The notes: generated by a model from the letters alone, not told the origin. A DNA stretch of 5,998 nucleotides from an uncultured Bacillus sp. (GCA_934215995.1 CAKQBC010000157.1:1-5998); one strand, 5' to 3'. Positions 1 through 5,998 are shown, counted from the first letter of the stretch. Translations and numbers: made by a program.

Positions 1-73
1 GACTGATGCTGCATGCCAATGTACAGCCTTTCTGAACTGCTGCGCTTTCGTATGAATGATACGTATAAAAATC
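1..73. other. Left-edge segment, no identifiable gene
   Basis: No gene can be identified here. On the + strand all three frames close early, with stops at 4-6, 33-35 and 53-55, so at most a tail of 10-17 codons of an upstream gene could be present. Neither open tail resembles a protein I recognise. In B. subtilis the genes before cdaA are sigW and rsiW, but nothing in these few codons lets me assign them. The terminator that follows at 74-110 implies that a + strand transcription unit ends around here. Confidence 0.4.
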
Positions 74-110
74 AAAGCCATCCAATTCAACAGGATGGCT
101 TTTTTGCTTT
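74..110 (+). terminator. Intrinsic terminator of the upstream transcription unit
   Basis: A perfect 10-base-pair stem joins 74-83 (AAAGCCATCC) to 93-102 (GGATGGCTTT) around a 9-base loop. The descending arm runs into a T tract (100-105, then TTT at 108-110). This is the classic rho-independent form for + strand transcription. The A run at 74-76 gives it limited symmetry, so weak function on the other strand is possible. It separates whatever lies to the left from the cdaA promoter. Confidence 0.85.
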
Positions 111-167
111 AATGCCATACTAAAAAAGCGGGTGACCGCAATTTGGCCGTTTAAGTTGTGTGTTGTT

Positions 168-198
168 TTGATGGCTTTATAGGGATATATGATATAAT
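168..198 (+). promoter_or_regulatory. SigA-type promoter with extended -10, driving cdaA
   Basis: The -10 hexamer TATAAT at 193-198 is a perfect consensus and is preceded by TG one base upstream (190-191), which makes an extended -10 element. The best -35 candidate is TTGATG at 168-173, with a long 19-base spacer. A weak -35 is tolerated when an extended -10 is present. Transcription would start near 205, leaving a leader of about 45 bases before the cdaA start. The upstream terminator at 74-110 supports an independent promoter here. Confidence 0.75.
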
Positions 199-223
199 GA
201 AAAGGTTATTGGAAATATACAAG

Positions 224-233
224 GGGTTAACCC
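224..233. promoter_or_regulatory. 10-base perfect palindrome in the cdaA leader
   Basis: GGGTTAACCC is a perfect dyad with no spacer. It lies between the predicted transcription start (about 205) and the ribosome binding site (238-243). With no loop it is better suited to being a protein-binding site on DNA than an RNA hairpin. No known regulator is assigned to it here, and a 10-base palindrome may arise by chance. Confidence 0.3.
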
Positions 234-237
234 AAAT

Positions 238-243
238 GGAGGA
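238..243 (+). promoter_or_regulatory. cdaA ribosome binding site
   Basis: GGAGGA lies 6 bases before the ATG at 250 and supports that start. The other nearby ATG, at 236-238, overlaps this site and is in a different frame, so it is not a rival start for CdaA. Confidence 0.85.
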
Positions 244-249
244 AGTAAT

Positions 250-1071
250 ATGTCGTTAATTAACCTTACTTTCTTTGACATTATTGTGAATGCTATAGAT
301 ATTGTCCTAGTATGGTATGTCATATATAAATTATTAATGGTTATAAAAGGAACAAAAGCGGTCCAGCTATTAAATGGCATATTTGTGATTATTATGGTCA
401 AGGTCGTGAGCGGCCTGTTCGGCTTGAATACGCTCGGATGGCTGATGGACCAGGCACTGGACTGGGGGTTTATTGCTGTCATAGTCATATTTCAGCCTGA
501 GCTGCGGCGAGCCCTTGAGCAATTAGGACGAGGCAAGCTATTCTCCAGAAGCGGGTCCCAGGAAGAGGACGAGCAGGAACAGATGATAGAAGCGATTACA
601 AAAGCGACAAGCTATATGGCGAAACGACGAATCGGCGCACTGATTTCCATCGAGAGGGAAACGGGGCTGAACGAGTATATCGAAACAGGGATTGGCCTCC
701 ACTCCAACGTCACGGCTGAGTTGCTTATCAATATATTTATACCGAATACACCCCTTCATGATGGGGCGGTCATCATACAAAAAAACAAGGTGGCGGCTGC
801 AGCCTGCTACCTGCCTTTATCCGAAAGCCCGTTCATCTCAAAGGAACTGGGAACGCGCCATCGGGCTGCTCTAGGCGTAAGTGAGGTAACCGATTGCCTG
901 ACGGTTGTTGTTTCTGAGGAAACAGGCAGTGTATCGCTTACGAAGAATGGCGATCTGCACCGTGACTTGACCCCGGAAGACTTCAGAGAGCTATTGGAGA
1001 AAGAGCTGATCAGTACAAATAAATCCACTGCTCACACTCGTTGGAACTGGAGGGGAAAGAGAAATGGATAA
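250..1071 (+). CDS. cdaA: Diadenylate cyclase CdaA (membrane-bound c-di-AMP synthase)
   Basis: CdaA condenses two ATP into cyclic di-AMP, the second messenger that controls potassium and osmolyte transport and affects cell-wall integrity. The protein has 273 residues, the length I recall for B. subtilis CdaA (YbbP). Three hydrophobic segments at about 8-32, 37-58 and 72-83 anchor it in the membrane, followed by FQPELRRALEQLGRG (81-95) and the DAC domain from about 100. Both DAC signatures are intact: DGA at 171-173 (in LHDGA), which holds the metal-binding aspartate, and RHR at 203-205 (in GTRHRAALG), which contacts ATP. The start is set by GGAGGA at 238-243. The last 8 bases overlap cdaR, so the two are likely translationally coupled. 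In related Firmicutes CdaR and GlmM bind CdaA and modulate it. I see no defect. Confidence 0.97.
   Translation: MSLINLTFFDIIVNAIDIVLVWYVIYKLLMVIKGTKAVQLLNGIFVIIMVKVVSGLFGLNTLGWLMDQALDWGFIAVIVIFQPELRRALEQLGRGKLFSRSGSQEEDEQEQMIEAITKATSYMAKRRIGALISIERETGLNEYIETGIGLHSNVTAELLINIFIPNTPLHDGAVIIQKNKVAAAACYLPLSESPFISKELGTRHRAALGVSEVTDCLTVVVSEETGSVSLTKNGDLHRDLTPEDFRELLEKELISTNKSTAHTRWNWRGKRNG
1049..1055 (+). promoter_or_regulatory. cdaR ribosome binding site inside the end of cdaA
   Basis: GGAGGGG sits 8 bases before the ATG at 1064, within the last codons of cdaA. It selects the start that overlaps the cdaA stop (ATGGATAA), an arrangement that favours coupled translation of the two partner proteins. 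Confidence 0.8.
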
Positions 1072-2455
1072 ATGGATTGAGACGCCATGGGTCGTTAAAC
1101 TGATTGCCTTGTCATTGGCTGCTTTATTGTTCATATCCGTCAGTTTTGAACCTGAAAGCCAAACATTCGGCTTCAACACCCCTTCCGCAAAGGATTCACA
1201 AACGGTTGAAGCAGTGCCGGTTGAGGTGTATTATGACCAGGAAAACGTAGTGGTCTCTGGAATTCCCAAGACCGTCGATGTTACATTGAGCGGACCGAAA
1301 AACATATTGATCCGAACTGTACAAGCACGTGACTTCAAAGTGTTCATTGATTTGTCCGAAGCAGAGCTTGGAACCAGAAACGTGAAGTTCCAGGTAGATG
1401 AATTGAGCGATAAGCTAAGTTACACAATTGAGCCGAGCGAAGCGGAAGTAACAATCGAGGAAAAAGTGACAGAAGAATTCACAGTGGAGCCGGAGTACGA
1501 TCGTTCCCTGCTTGAAGATGGCTACCTGGCAGAGGTGCCGACAGTCGAGCCTAAGACGGTGCAGGTCACAGGCGGAAAAGAGGTCATTGAGCAGATTGCG
1601 TATGTAAAAGCTGTCATCAATGTGAAAGAGACTGCGAAAGGCGTTGTTGAAATAAGCGCTCCTATCCAAGTCCTTGACCGCGACCTGAACAAACTGGATG
1701 TCAGCATGGCGCCGGAATACGTTACGGTGAAGCTGCAAATCAAAAGCCCAAGCAAAACAGTGAACATCCATCCTGTCGCTTCAGGAAATCCGATGGATGG
1801 GGTTACGATCACAAGCTTGACAGCAGACCCGGAGACGATTACTTTATATGGGAAAAACTCGATTTTGGAAACGATTAACGAGTTGCAGGTGCCTATTGAT
1901 ATAAGTAAACTTGATAAGAATGAGTCGTTAACCGTGCCCGTTGACTTGCCTGATGGCGTCACGAGCGCTTCAGTCGATGAAGTGACTGTAAATGTGAAGG
2001 TGTCCAAATCGGACAGTGAAGATGCAACAGTCCCGGGTGAAGAAGAGGAAGAACCGGAACCGGAAGGGAGCGGGGATTCAGAAGAAGCGAATGCATCCAA
2101 AACATTCGAGGGCATTGCTATTCGCCAGACAGGCCTTGAGGATGGATACTCCCTTTCATTCCTGTCCCCATCCCAGGGAACAACCAGTGTTTCCGTAACA
2201 GGGAAACAAAGCATCATAAATAGCCTTAGCGCATCTGATATACAGGTGTCAATGAATGTAAGCAGCTTGTCTGAAGGGGAGCATAGCGCCCCCCTTCAGG
2301 TCAAACTTCCTGCCAATGTGAAGGGCCAAGCGGGAATCTCCGCAGCCAGGGTCCTCATAACGAAGAATGCGGATGATTCGCAAGAGCCGGTTGAAGGGCA
2401 GGAGGATTCTGTTTCGCTTCTCTATTACAGAGAGAATTATATGTGGGCGGTGTAA
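1064..2455 (+). CDS. cdaR: CdaR, YbbR-domain regulator of CdaA
   Basis: CdaR is the membrane-anchored partner of CdaA; in Listeria and Bacillus it binds CdaA and modulates c-di-AMP synthesis. The protein has 463 residues. A short cytoplasmic start (1-9) is followed by one hydrophobic segment at about 10-26, so the rest is probably outside the cell. Four YbbR-like beta-rich repeats can be placed at about 48-135, 136-228, 230-314 and 346-433, each with a V-S/T-G-x-x-x-x-I type turn (for example VTLSGPKNILI, VQVTGGKEVIEQI, ITLYGKNSILETI and VSVTGKQSIINSL). Repeats 3 and 4 are separated by a strongly acidic linker, 316-345, with a run of five glutamates. The C-terminal tail after about 433 is also acidic and ends in an aromatic stretch (YYRENYMWAV). 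The start is fixed by the cdaA overlap and GGAGGGG at 1049. Confidence 0.93.
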   Translation: MDKWIETPWVVKLIALSLAALLFISVSFEPESQTFGFNTPSAKDSQTVEAVPVEVYYDQENVVVSGIPKTVDVTLSGPKNILIRTVQARDFKVFIDLSEAELGTRNVKFQVDELSDKLSYTIEPSEAEVTIEEKVTEEFTVEPEYDRSLLEDGYLAEVPTVEPKTVQVTGGKEVIEQIAYVKAVINVKETAKGVVEISAPIQVLDRDLNKLDVSMAPEYVTVKLQIKSPSKTVNIHPVASGNPMDGVTITSLTADPETITLYGKNSILETINELQVPIDISKLDKNESLTVPVDLPDGVTSASVDEVTVNVKVSKSDSEDATVPGEEEEEPEPEGSGDSEEANASKTFEGIAIRQTGLEDGYSLSFLSPSQGTTSVSVTGKQSIINSLSASDIQVSMNVSSLSEGEHSAPLQVKLPANVKGQAGISAARVLITKNADDSQEPVEGQEDSVSLLYYRENYMWAV

Positions 2456-2544
2456 TCCCTTAACGGGTTGCTATATAGAAAATATTTGTTTAGTGAAGGT
2501 CATTGTGTCCGCACAATAGCGAGAAAGAAGGAGAGAATTAGATA
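2456..2544 (+). promoter_or_regulatory. cdaR-glmM spacer with inverted repeat and glmM ribosome binding site
   Basis: This 89-base gap contains a perfect inverted repeat, ATTGTG (2502-2507) and CACAAT (2512-2517), around a 4-base centre. It can be read either as an operator-like dyad or as a small 6-base-pair hairpin. The glmM ribosome binding site AAGGAGA follows at 2528-2534, 10 bases before ATG 2545. No convincing promoter or terminator is present: TTGCTA at 2468 has no good -10 at normal spacing, and no T tract follows the repeat. glmM is therefore probably read from the cdaA promoter. Confidence 0.5.
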
Positions 2545-3878
2545 ATGGGTAAATATTTTGGTACTGATGGGGTAAGAGGTGTAGCTAATAGCGAATTAAC
2601 TCCGGAGCTGGCTTTTAAACTAGGCCGTTTTGGTGGATATGTGCTTACGAAAGATACGGATCGGCCGAAGGTGTTAATTGGCCGTGATACGCGCGTATCA
2701 GGACACATGCTTGAAGGGGCTTTGGTTGCCGGCCTTCTATCCGTTGGTGCAGAAGTTATGCGTCTCGGCGTTATTTCAACACCGGGTGTAGCATATTTGA
2801 CGAAAGCACTTAGTGCAGACGCGGGTGTTATGATATCCGCTTCACATAATCCGGTCCAGGATAATGGAATCAAATTTTTCGGAAGCGATGGCTTCAAGCT
2901 TTCCGATGAACAGGAAGAAGAAATTGAAGAGCTAATGGATCTGCCGGAAGATAAGCTACCAAGGCCTGTAGGGGCTGAGCTTGGCCAAGTGAACGATTAC
3001 TTTGAAGGCGGCCAAAAGTATTTGTCCTACCTGAAACAAACGGTGGAAGAAGACTTCACAGGCTTGAATATTGCTCTTGATTGCGCACATGGGGCGACAT
3101 CGTCATTGGCTGCCCATCTGTTTGCCGACCTGGAAGCGGATATCCATACAATGGGATCTTCACCGAACGGTTTGAACATCAATGCAGGTGTAGGTTCAAC
3201 GCATCCGGAAGCATTAGCCGCATTCGTGCTTGAAAAGAAAGCGGATGTCGGATTGGCATTTGACGGTGACGGGGACCGCATCATTGCAATAGATGAAAAA
3301 GGAAATATCGTTGATGGTGACCAAATTCTTTATATTTGCGGCAAGTATTTAAAGGAGTCAGGACGCCTGAAACAATCAACAATCGTATCAACCTAGGCTT
3401 CTACAAAGCGCTTGAGGCAAATGGGCTGAAAAGCGCACAGACAGCTGTAGGGGACCGCTATGTTGTCGAAGAAATGAAAAAGAACAATTATAACCTGGGC
3501 GGAGAGCAATCAGGGCATATCATTTTCCTTGACTACAATACAACAGGAGACGGGCTTTTGACTGGGCTTCAATTGGTCAACATCATGAAGATGACTAACA
3601 AGCCATTATCCGAGCTTGCAGGAGAAATGAAGAAGTACCCGCAAAAGCTTGTAAACGTGCGTGTCACTGATAAGCACCATGTAACTGACAATGAAAAAGT
3701 GGCAGAAGTAATCGCGGAAGTGGAAAAGGAAATGGACGGGAACGGACGTGTCCTAGTGCGTCCTTCCGGCACAGAGCCTCTTGTGAGGGTAATGGCTGAA
3801 GCGCCGACACAAGAGCAATGCGATGAGTTTGTAGACCGCATTTGCAAAGTTGTCAAAGAAGAAATGGGCCTGGAATAA
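2545..3878 (+). pseudogene. glmM: Phosphoglucosamine mutase GlmM, broken by a 13-base deletion/frameshift
   Basis: GlmM converts glucosamine-6-phosphate to glucosamine-1-phosphate for UDP-GlcNAc and peptidoglycan. In the first frame (2545-3396) 283 residues read cleanly: catalytic serine S100 in SASHNP, and metal-binding DGDGDR with D240, D242 and D244. After ...TIVST comes TAG at 3394-3396. Homology resumes in the -1 frame at 3393 (LGFYKAL...) and runs to TAA at 3876-3878, with the sugar-binding GGEQSGH and the phosphate-binding RPSGTEP. Between the two halves four residues expected from the family (VMSN) are missing. 283 + 4 + 161 gives 448, the B. subtilis GlmM length, so exactly 13 bases are absent. 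The first fragment lacks the sugar- and phosphate-binding loops and should be inactive. The second has no ribosome binding site before its TTG at 3336. The gene is normally essential, so a sequence error is a serious alternative. Confidence 0.9.
3387..3396 (+). other. Junction of the glmM deletion and premature stop
   Basis: At the junction the sequence reads ATCAAC, then CTAGG. The first frame decodes S-T-stop, and the -1 frame continues L-G-F-Y. The 13 missing bases would complete the Thr codon and add Val-Met-Ser-Asn. If the lost Asn codon was AAC, the deletion could have happened by slippage between two AAC copies, leaving one. A direct repeat ATCAAC is still visible at 3375-3380 and 3387-3392. 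No slippery heptamer is present, so programmed frameshifting is not supported. Confidence 0.85.
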
Positions 3879-3897
3879 GCAAATAAAGTGAAAAATG

Positions 3898-3930
3898 CAG
3901 TCCGCGGAGGCCCTGAGCCCCCGCGGATTG
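3898..3930. terminator. GC-rich hairpin after glmM, possible weak or reverse-facing terminator
   Basis: A 10-base-pair stem joins 3898-3907 to 3921-3930 (core TCCGCGG/CCGCGGA, with one G-T pair near the base). Two more inner pairs are possible. On the + strand it is followed by TTACTATCGC rather than a T run, so termination of glmM transcription would be weak. On the - strand the stem is followed by GCATTTTTCAC, a better T tract, but no - strand gene is nearby. It may attenuate read-through into glmS or protect the 3' end of the glmM message. Confidence 0.45.
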
Positions 3931-3954
3931 TTACTATCGCATAAAAAATGTACG

Positions 3955-3990
3955 TGTGCATAAGTGGCACTGATACGCTGCTTATGCATA
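3955..3990. repeat. Second long hairpin downstream of glmM
   Basis: A 14-base-pair imperfect stem joins 3955-3968 to 3977-3990 around an 8-base loop (ACTGATAC). Its centre is the perfect 8-base inverted repeat TGCATAAG/CTTATGCA, with three G-T pairs elsewhere. It is followed on the + strand by TTGTATATAG, only mildly T-rich. It may act together with the hairpin at 3898-3930 as a two-part 3' end for the glmM transcript. The function is inferred from structure and position only. Confidence 0.4.
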
Positions 3991-4006
3991 TTGTATATAG
4001 TCAGCC

Positions 4007-4036
4007 TTCTGGGAGGGTTTGGAGACTTATCCAGAA
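4007..4036. repeat. Inverted repeat just upstream of the glmS promoter
   Basis: TTCTGG (4007-4012) and CCAGAA (4031-4036) form a dyad with an 18-base spacer, ending 6 bases before the -35 hexamer. It could be an activator or repressor site, but six-base arms are short and no regulator is suggested by the sequence. Confidence 0.2.
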
Positions 4037-4042
4037 TGTGTG

Positions 4043-4072
4043 TTGACGAAATGGTTTTAAATAAGGTATGAT
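4043..4072 (+). promoter_or_regulatory. SigA-type promoter for glmS
   Basis: A -35 hexamer TTGACG (4043-4048) and a -10 hexamer TATGAT (4067-4072) each match consensus at five of six positions, with an 18-base spacer. Transcription would start near 4079, about 79 bases before the ribozyme cleavage site. This gives glmS a supply of message independent of the cdaA promoter and of the broken glmM. Confidence 0.75.
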
Positions 4073-4149
4073 GAATTTGCTTTCTTTTAAAAGAGGCATG
4101 CCTAATTTATAGAAAGGTGGCTGTAGCTCTAAAAGTGGGAAAAGTCTAA

Positions 4150-4310
4150 ATAAAAAAGCGCCTGAACTAAGCGGACAGGGCAGAGCTTAGTTGACGAGGT
4201 GGAGGATTATCGATGTTTCGGCGGGTACCTCCCAGTTGTTGTGCACAGCTGTCGATCTTTTCTTCAAAACAGTAAGGGCAACCTTCTGGACAAAAGGAAA
4301 AGGATGCACT
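4150..4310 (+). ncRNA. glmS ribozyme (glucosamine-6-phosphate-activated self-cleaving RNA)
   Basis: This RNA uses glucosamine-6-phosphate as a cofactor to cut its own 5' side, and the shortened glmS message is then degraded, so the product of GlmS shuts off its own synthesis. The expected parts can be read in order. The cleavage site is predicted between A4157 and G4158 (A|GCGCC). P1 is 4165-4172 with 4185-4192 (AACTAAGC/GCTTAGTT). The conserved GACGAGG core is at 4193-4199 and contains the active-site guanine of the family. GGAGG 4201-4205 can pair with CCTCC 4228-4232, with TTTCGGCGG between. The P3-type hairpin is 4233-4251. A P4-type hairpin at 4270-4288 is capped by a GCAA tetraloop, followed by the conserved GGACAAA (4288-4294). 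Both outer limits are approximate. Its place directly before glmS confirms the assignment. Confidence 0.95.
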
Positions 4311-4336
4311 TAACACTCATTTAAATATTAAGAGAT

Positions 4337-4375
4337 AAGGGGACAGGGGTGTCCCCGCGGCATTCTTGTCCCCTT
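4337..4375. repeat. Palindromic GGGGACA/TGTCCCC element between ribozyme and glmS
   Basis: AAGGGGACA (4337-4345) pairs perfectly over 9 bases with TGTCCCCTT (4367-4375). The same GGGGACA (4339-4345) can instead pair over 7 bases with a nearer copy, TGTCCCC (4350-4356). The two folds exclude each other. There is no T tract on either strand, so it is not an intrinsic terminator. The form resembles small dispersed palindromes (REP-like) found in Bacillaceae genomes, but one copy in one window cannot prove a repeat family. It lies after the ribozyme and 6 bases before the AGGAGG at 4382, within the mature glmS leader. Confidence 0.5.
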
Positions 4376-4381
4376 CTATAT

Positions 4382-4387
4382 AGGAGG
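4382..4387 (+). promoter_or_regulatory. glmS ribosome binding site
   Basis: A full consensus AGGAGG stands 9 bases before ATG 4397 and fixes the start. This start puts the catalytic cysteine at residue 2, as GlmS requires after removal of Met. The site lies outside the preceding hairpin, so it should stay accessible. Confidence 0.9.
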
Positions 4388-4396
4388 AAAACAAGT

Positions 4397-5998
4397 ATGT
4401 GTGGAATCGTTGGTTATATCGGGAATAGTGATGCGAAAGAAATTCTGTTGAAAGGTCTTGAGAAGCTGGAATACCGCGGCTACGACTCAGCCGGTATCGC
4501 TGTAGAAAACAACAGCGGAATCCATGTCTTTAAAGAAAAAGGCCGTATTGCAGACTTACGTTCCGTTGTGGATGAAAATGTCTTCGCACAAACAGGAATC
4601 GGGCACACTCGTTGGGCAACCCATGGGGTACCGAGCACTGTTAATGCGCATCCTCATCAAAGTGCAACTGGACGCTTTACGCTTGTGCACAATGGCGTAA
4701 TCGAAAACTATGAAATCCTTAAACGCGAATACCTGCAAGGAGTTACTTTTAAAAGTGAAACAGATACGGAAGTCATTGTTGCGCTTGTTGAGAAGTTTGC
4801 AGCAGAGGGGCTTGCGGCTGAAGAAGCGTTCTGTAAAACGCTGACTGTATTAAAAGGATCTTATGCAATCGCGCTTCTGGATGCCCAAAACAATGGAACA
4901 ATCTATGTCGGAAAAAATAAAAGCCCGCTACTGGTGGGTGTTGGCGATAACTTCAATGTTGTAGCATCTGATGCTATGGCTATGATTCAAGTTACGGATC
5001 AATTCGTTGAATTGATGGATAAAGAAATGGTAATCGTTACACAGGAAAAAATCACAATCAAGGATTTGAAGGGCAGTGTAGTGGAGCGTGCTCCATATAC
5101 TGCAGAACTTGATGCAAGCGATATCGAAAAGGGAACATACCCTCACTATATGCTTAAGGAAATCGATGAACAGCCATTGGTAATGCGCAAAATCATCCAG
5201 GCATACCAAAACGAATCCGGTGACCTGACAATTGACCAGGATGTATTGGATGCGATGAATGACGCAGACCGTATTTATATCGTGGCGTGCGGAACAAGCT
5301 ATCATGCAGGGCTTGTCGGCAAACAGTATATCGAGAACATGGCAGGCATTCCAGTGGAAGTCCACGTTGCCTCCGAGTTCAACTACAATATGCCGATCCT
5401 GTCCGCTAAACCGCTATTCATCTTTATTTCACAAAGCGGTGAAACAGCGGATAGCCGTGCGGTTCTGGTATCGATCAAAGAATTGGGCCATAAAGCACTG
5501 ACAATCACAAACGTGCCTGGTTCCACTTTATCACGTGAAGCGGATTACACATTGCTGCTTCATGCCGGTCCGGAAATCGCGGTGGCTTCCACAAAAGCAT
5601 ACACTGCACAGATCTCTGTACTTTCCATCCTTGCACATGTCACAGCTCTTTCCAAAGGTCTTGCACCGAAGGTTGACCTTGTACATGAGCTAGGAATCGT
5701 TGCGAATGCAATGGAAGTACTGTGTGACTCTAAGGAAGCATTCGAATCAATTGCACGTGAATTCTTGTCTGTAACACGCAACTGCTTCTTCATCGGACGT
5801 ACGATGGACTTCTTTGTGGGGCTTGAAGGTGCCTTGAAGCTGAAAGAAATCTCTTATATCCAAGCGGAAGGGTTTGCCGGCGGTGAGTTGAAACACGGTA
5901 CAATCGCCCTTATTGAAGAGGGAACACCGGTCATCGCCCTTGCTACACAAGAGGCAGTCAACCTGAGCATCCGCGGAAACGTGAAGGAAGTAGTAGCC
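4397..5998 (+). CDS. glmS: Glutamine-fructose-6-phosphate aminotransferase (isomerizing) GlmS, 3' end beyond the window
   Basis: GlmS makes glucosamine-6-phosphate from fructose-6-phosphate and glutamine, the committed step of amino-sugar and wall-precursor synthesis in the cytoplasm. The frame is open for 534 codons to the window edge. The family length is about 600, so roughly 66 C-terminal residues are missing, including the end of the second SIS domain and the conserved C-terminal tail. The N-terminal type-2 glutamine amidotransferase domain (about 2-220) has nucleophile Cys2 (MCGIVGYIG), TRWATHG at 71-77, HNG at 98-100 and D123 in SETDTE. The first SIS domain carries ACGTSYHAG (297-305), SQSGETAD (345-352) and STKAYT (398-403). 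The second begins around 455 with [23 protein letters not shown] and GELKHG (496-501). No frameshift or missing key residue is seen. Expression is set by the promoter at 4043-4072 and the ribozyme upstream. Confidence 0.97.
   Translation, partial: MCGIVGYIGNSDAKEILLKGLEKLEYRGYDSAGIAVENNSGIHVFKEKGRIADLRSVVDENVFAQTGIGHTRWATHGVPSTVNAHPHQSATGRFTLVHNGVIENYEILKREYLQGVTFKSETDTEVIVALVEKFAAEGLAAEEAFCKTLTVLKGSYAIALLDAQNNGTIYVGKNKSPLLVGVGDNFNVVASDAMAMIQVTDQFVELMDKEMVIVTQEKITIKDLKGSVVERAPYTAELDASDIEKGTYPHYMLKEIDEQPLVMRKIIQAYQNESGDLTIDQDVLDAMNDADRIYIVACGTSYHAGLVGKQYIENMAGIPVEVHVASEFNYNMPILSAKPLFIFISQSGETADSRAVLVSIKELGHKALTITNVPGSTLSREADYTLLLHAGPEIAVASTKAYTAQISVLSILAHVTALSKGLAPKVDLVHELGIVANAMEVLCDSKEAFESIAREFLSVTRNCFFIGRTMDFFVGLEGALKLKEISYIQAEGFAGGELKHGTIALIEEGTPVIALATQEAVNLSIRGNVKEVVA

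Noticed and set aside
128..139. Small hairpin GCGG-GTGA-CCGC between the terminator and the cdaA promoter
   Set aside because: It has only four base pairs, lies upstream of the predicted start of transcription, and has no partner features. It is likely chance.
1522..2217. A long open frame (231 codons) on the - strand opposite cdaR
   Set aside because: It lies wholly antisense to a gene with clear family features, its translation is serine/threonine/valine-rich without recognisable domains, and no convincing ribosome binding site was seen. It is a shadow of cdaR codon use.
3384..3400. Programmed -1 frameshifting to join the two glmM halves
   Set aside because: There is no slippery heptamer before the TAG, and a simple slip would still leave out four conserved residues, so a deletion explains the data better.
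3336..3878. A separate gene starting at TTG 3336, encoding the C-terminal half of GlmM
   Set aside because: The first 19 codons overlap glmM in another frame and have no family similarity. No ribosome binding site precedes the TTG. Only the part from 3393 is GlmM, so it is the tail of the broken gene.
4337..4375. Intrinsic terminator or attenuator in front of glmS
   Set aside because: The stem is strong but no T tract follows on either strand, and the sequence runs straight into the ribosome binding site region.
4928..5365. A 145-codon open frame on the - strand opposite glmS
   Set aside because: It is antisense to the conserved glmS coding sequence, has a histidine/cysteine/isoleucine-rich composition typical of antisense translation, and matches no domain I recognise.
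1..5998. CRISPR arrays, tRNA or rRNA genes, insertion sequences, phage or defence genes
   Set aside because: No repeat-spacer pattern, cloverleaf, rRNA core sequence, transposase or related coding sequence was seen on either strand.

Overview
The window is a core housekeeping locus of a low-to-mid GC Firmicute, almost certainly a member of the Bacillaceae. The gene order cdaA-cdaR-glmM-glmS, the glmS ribozyme in front of glmS, strong AGGAGG-type ribosome binding sites and SigA-type promoters all fit Bacillus and close relatives. The protein sequences read as close relatives of the B. subtilis ones: CdaA and reconstructed GlmM have exactly the lengths I recall for that species (273 and 448 residues). 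Everything recognised lies on the + strand.

Layout: positions 1-249 hold the end of an upstream transcription unit (an intrinsic terminator at 74-110, with no recognisable gene before it) and an extended -10 promoter for the operon. cdaA (250-1071) makes cyclic di-AMP. cdaR (1064-2455), its membrane-anchored YbbR-domain regulator, overlaps it by 8 bases. After an 89-base gap comes glmM (2545-3878), phosphoglucosamine mutase. It is broken here: a clean 13-base loss near 3392 shifts the frame, and a TAG stop follows at once. Positions 3879-4396 carry two hairpins, a SigA-type promoter (4043-4072), a glmS ribozyme (about 4150-4310) and a GGGGACA/TGTCCCC palindromic element. glmS starts at 4397 and runs off the right edge after 534 codons.

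How the genes work together: GlmS makes glucosamine-6-phosphate from fructose-6-phosphate and glutamine, and GlmM converts it to glucosamine-1-phosphate for UDP-GlcNAc and peptidoglycan. The ribozyme cleaves the glmS message when glucosamine-6-phosphate is abundant, giving feedback on the first step. CdaA makes c-di-AMP, which controls potassium and osmolyte balance and so turgor. In related Firmicutes both CdaR and GlmM bind CdaA and tune it, so the locus couples wall-precursor supply to turgor signalling.

I found no undescribed system. The point most worth checking is the glmM lesion, because glmM is normally essential. Next is the palindromic element between ribozyme and glmS, followed by several small dyads near promoters and start sites.
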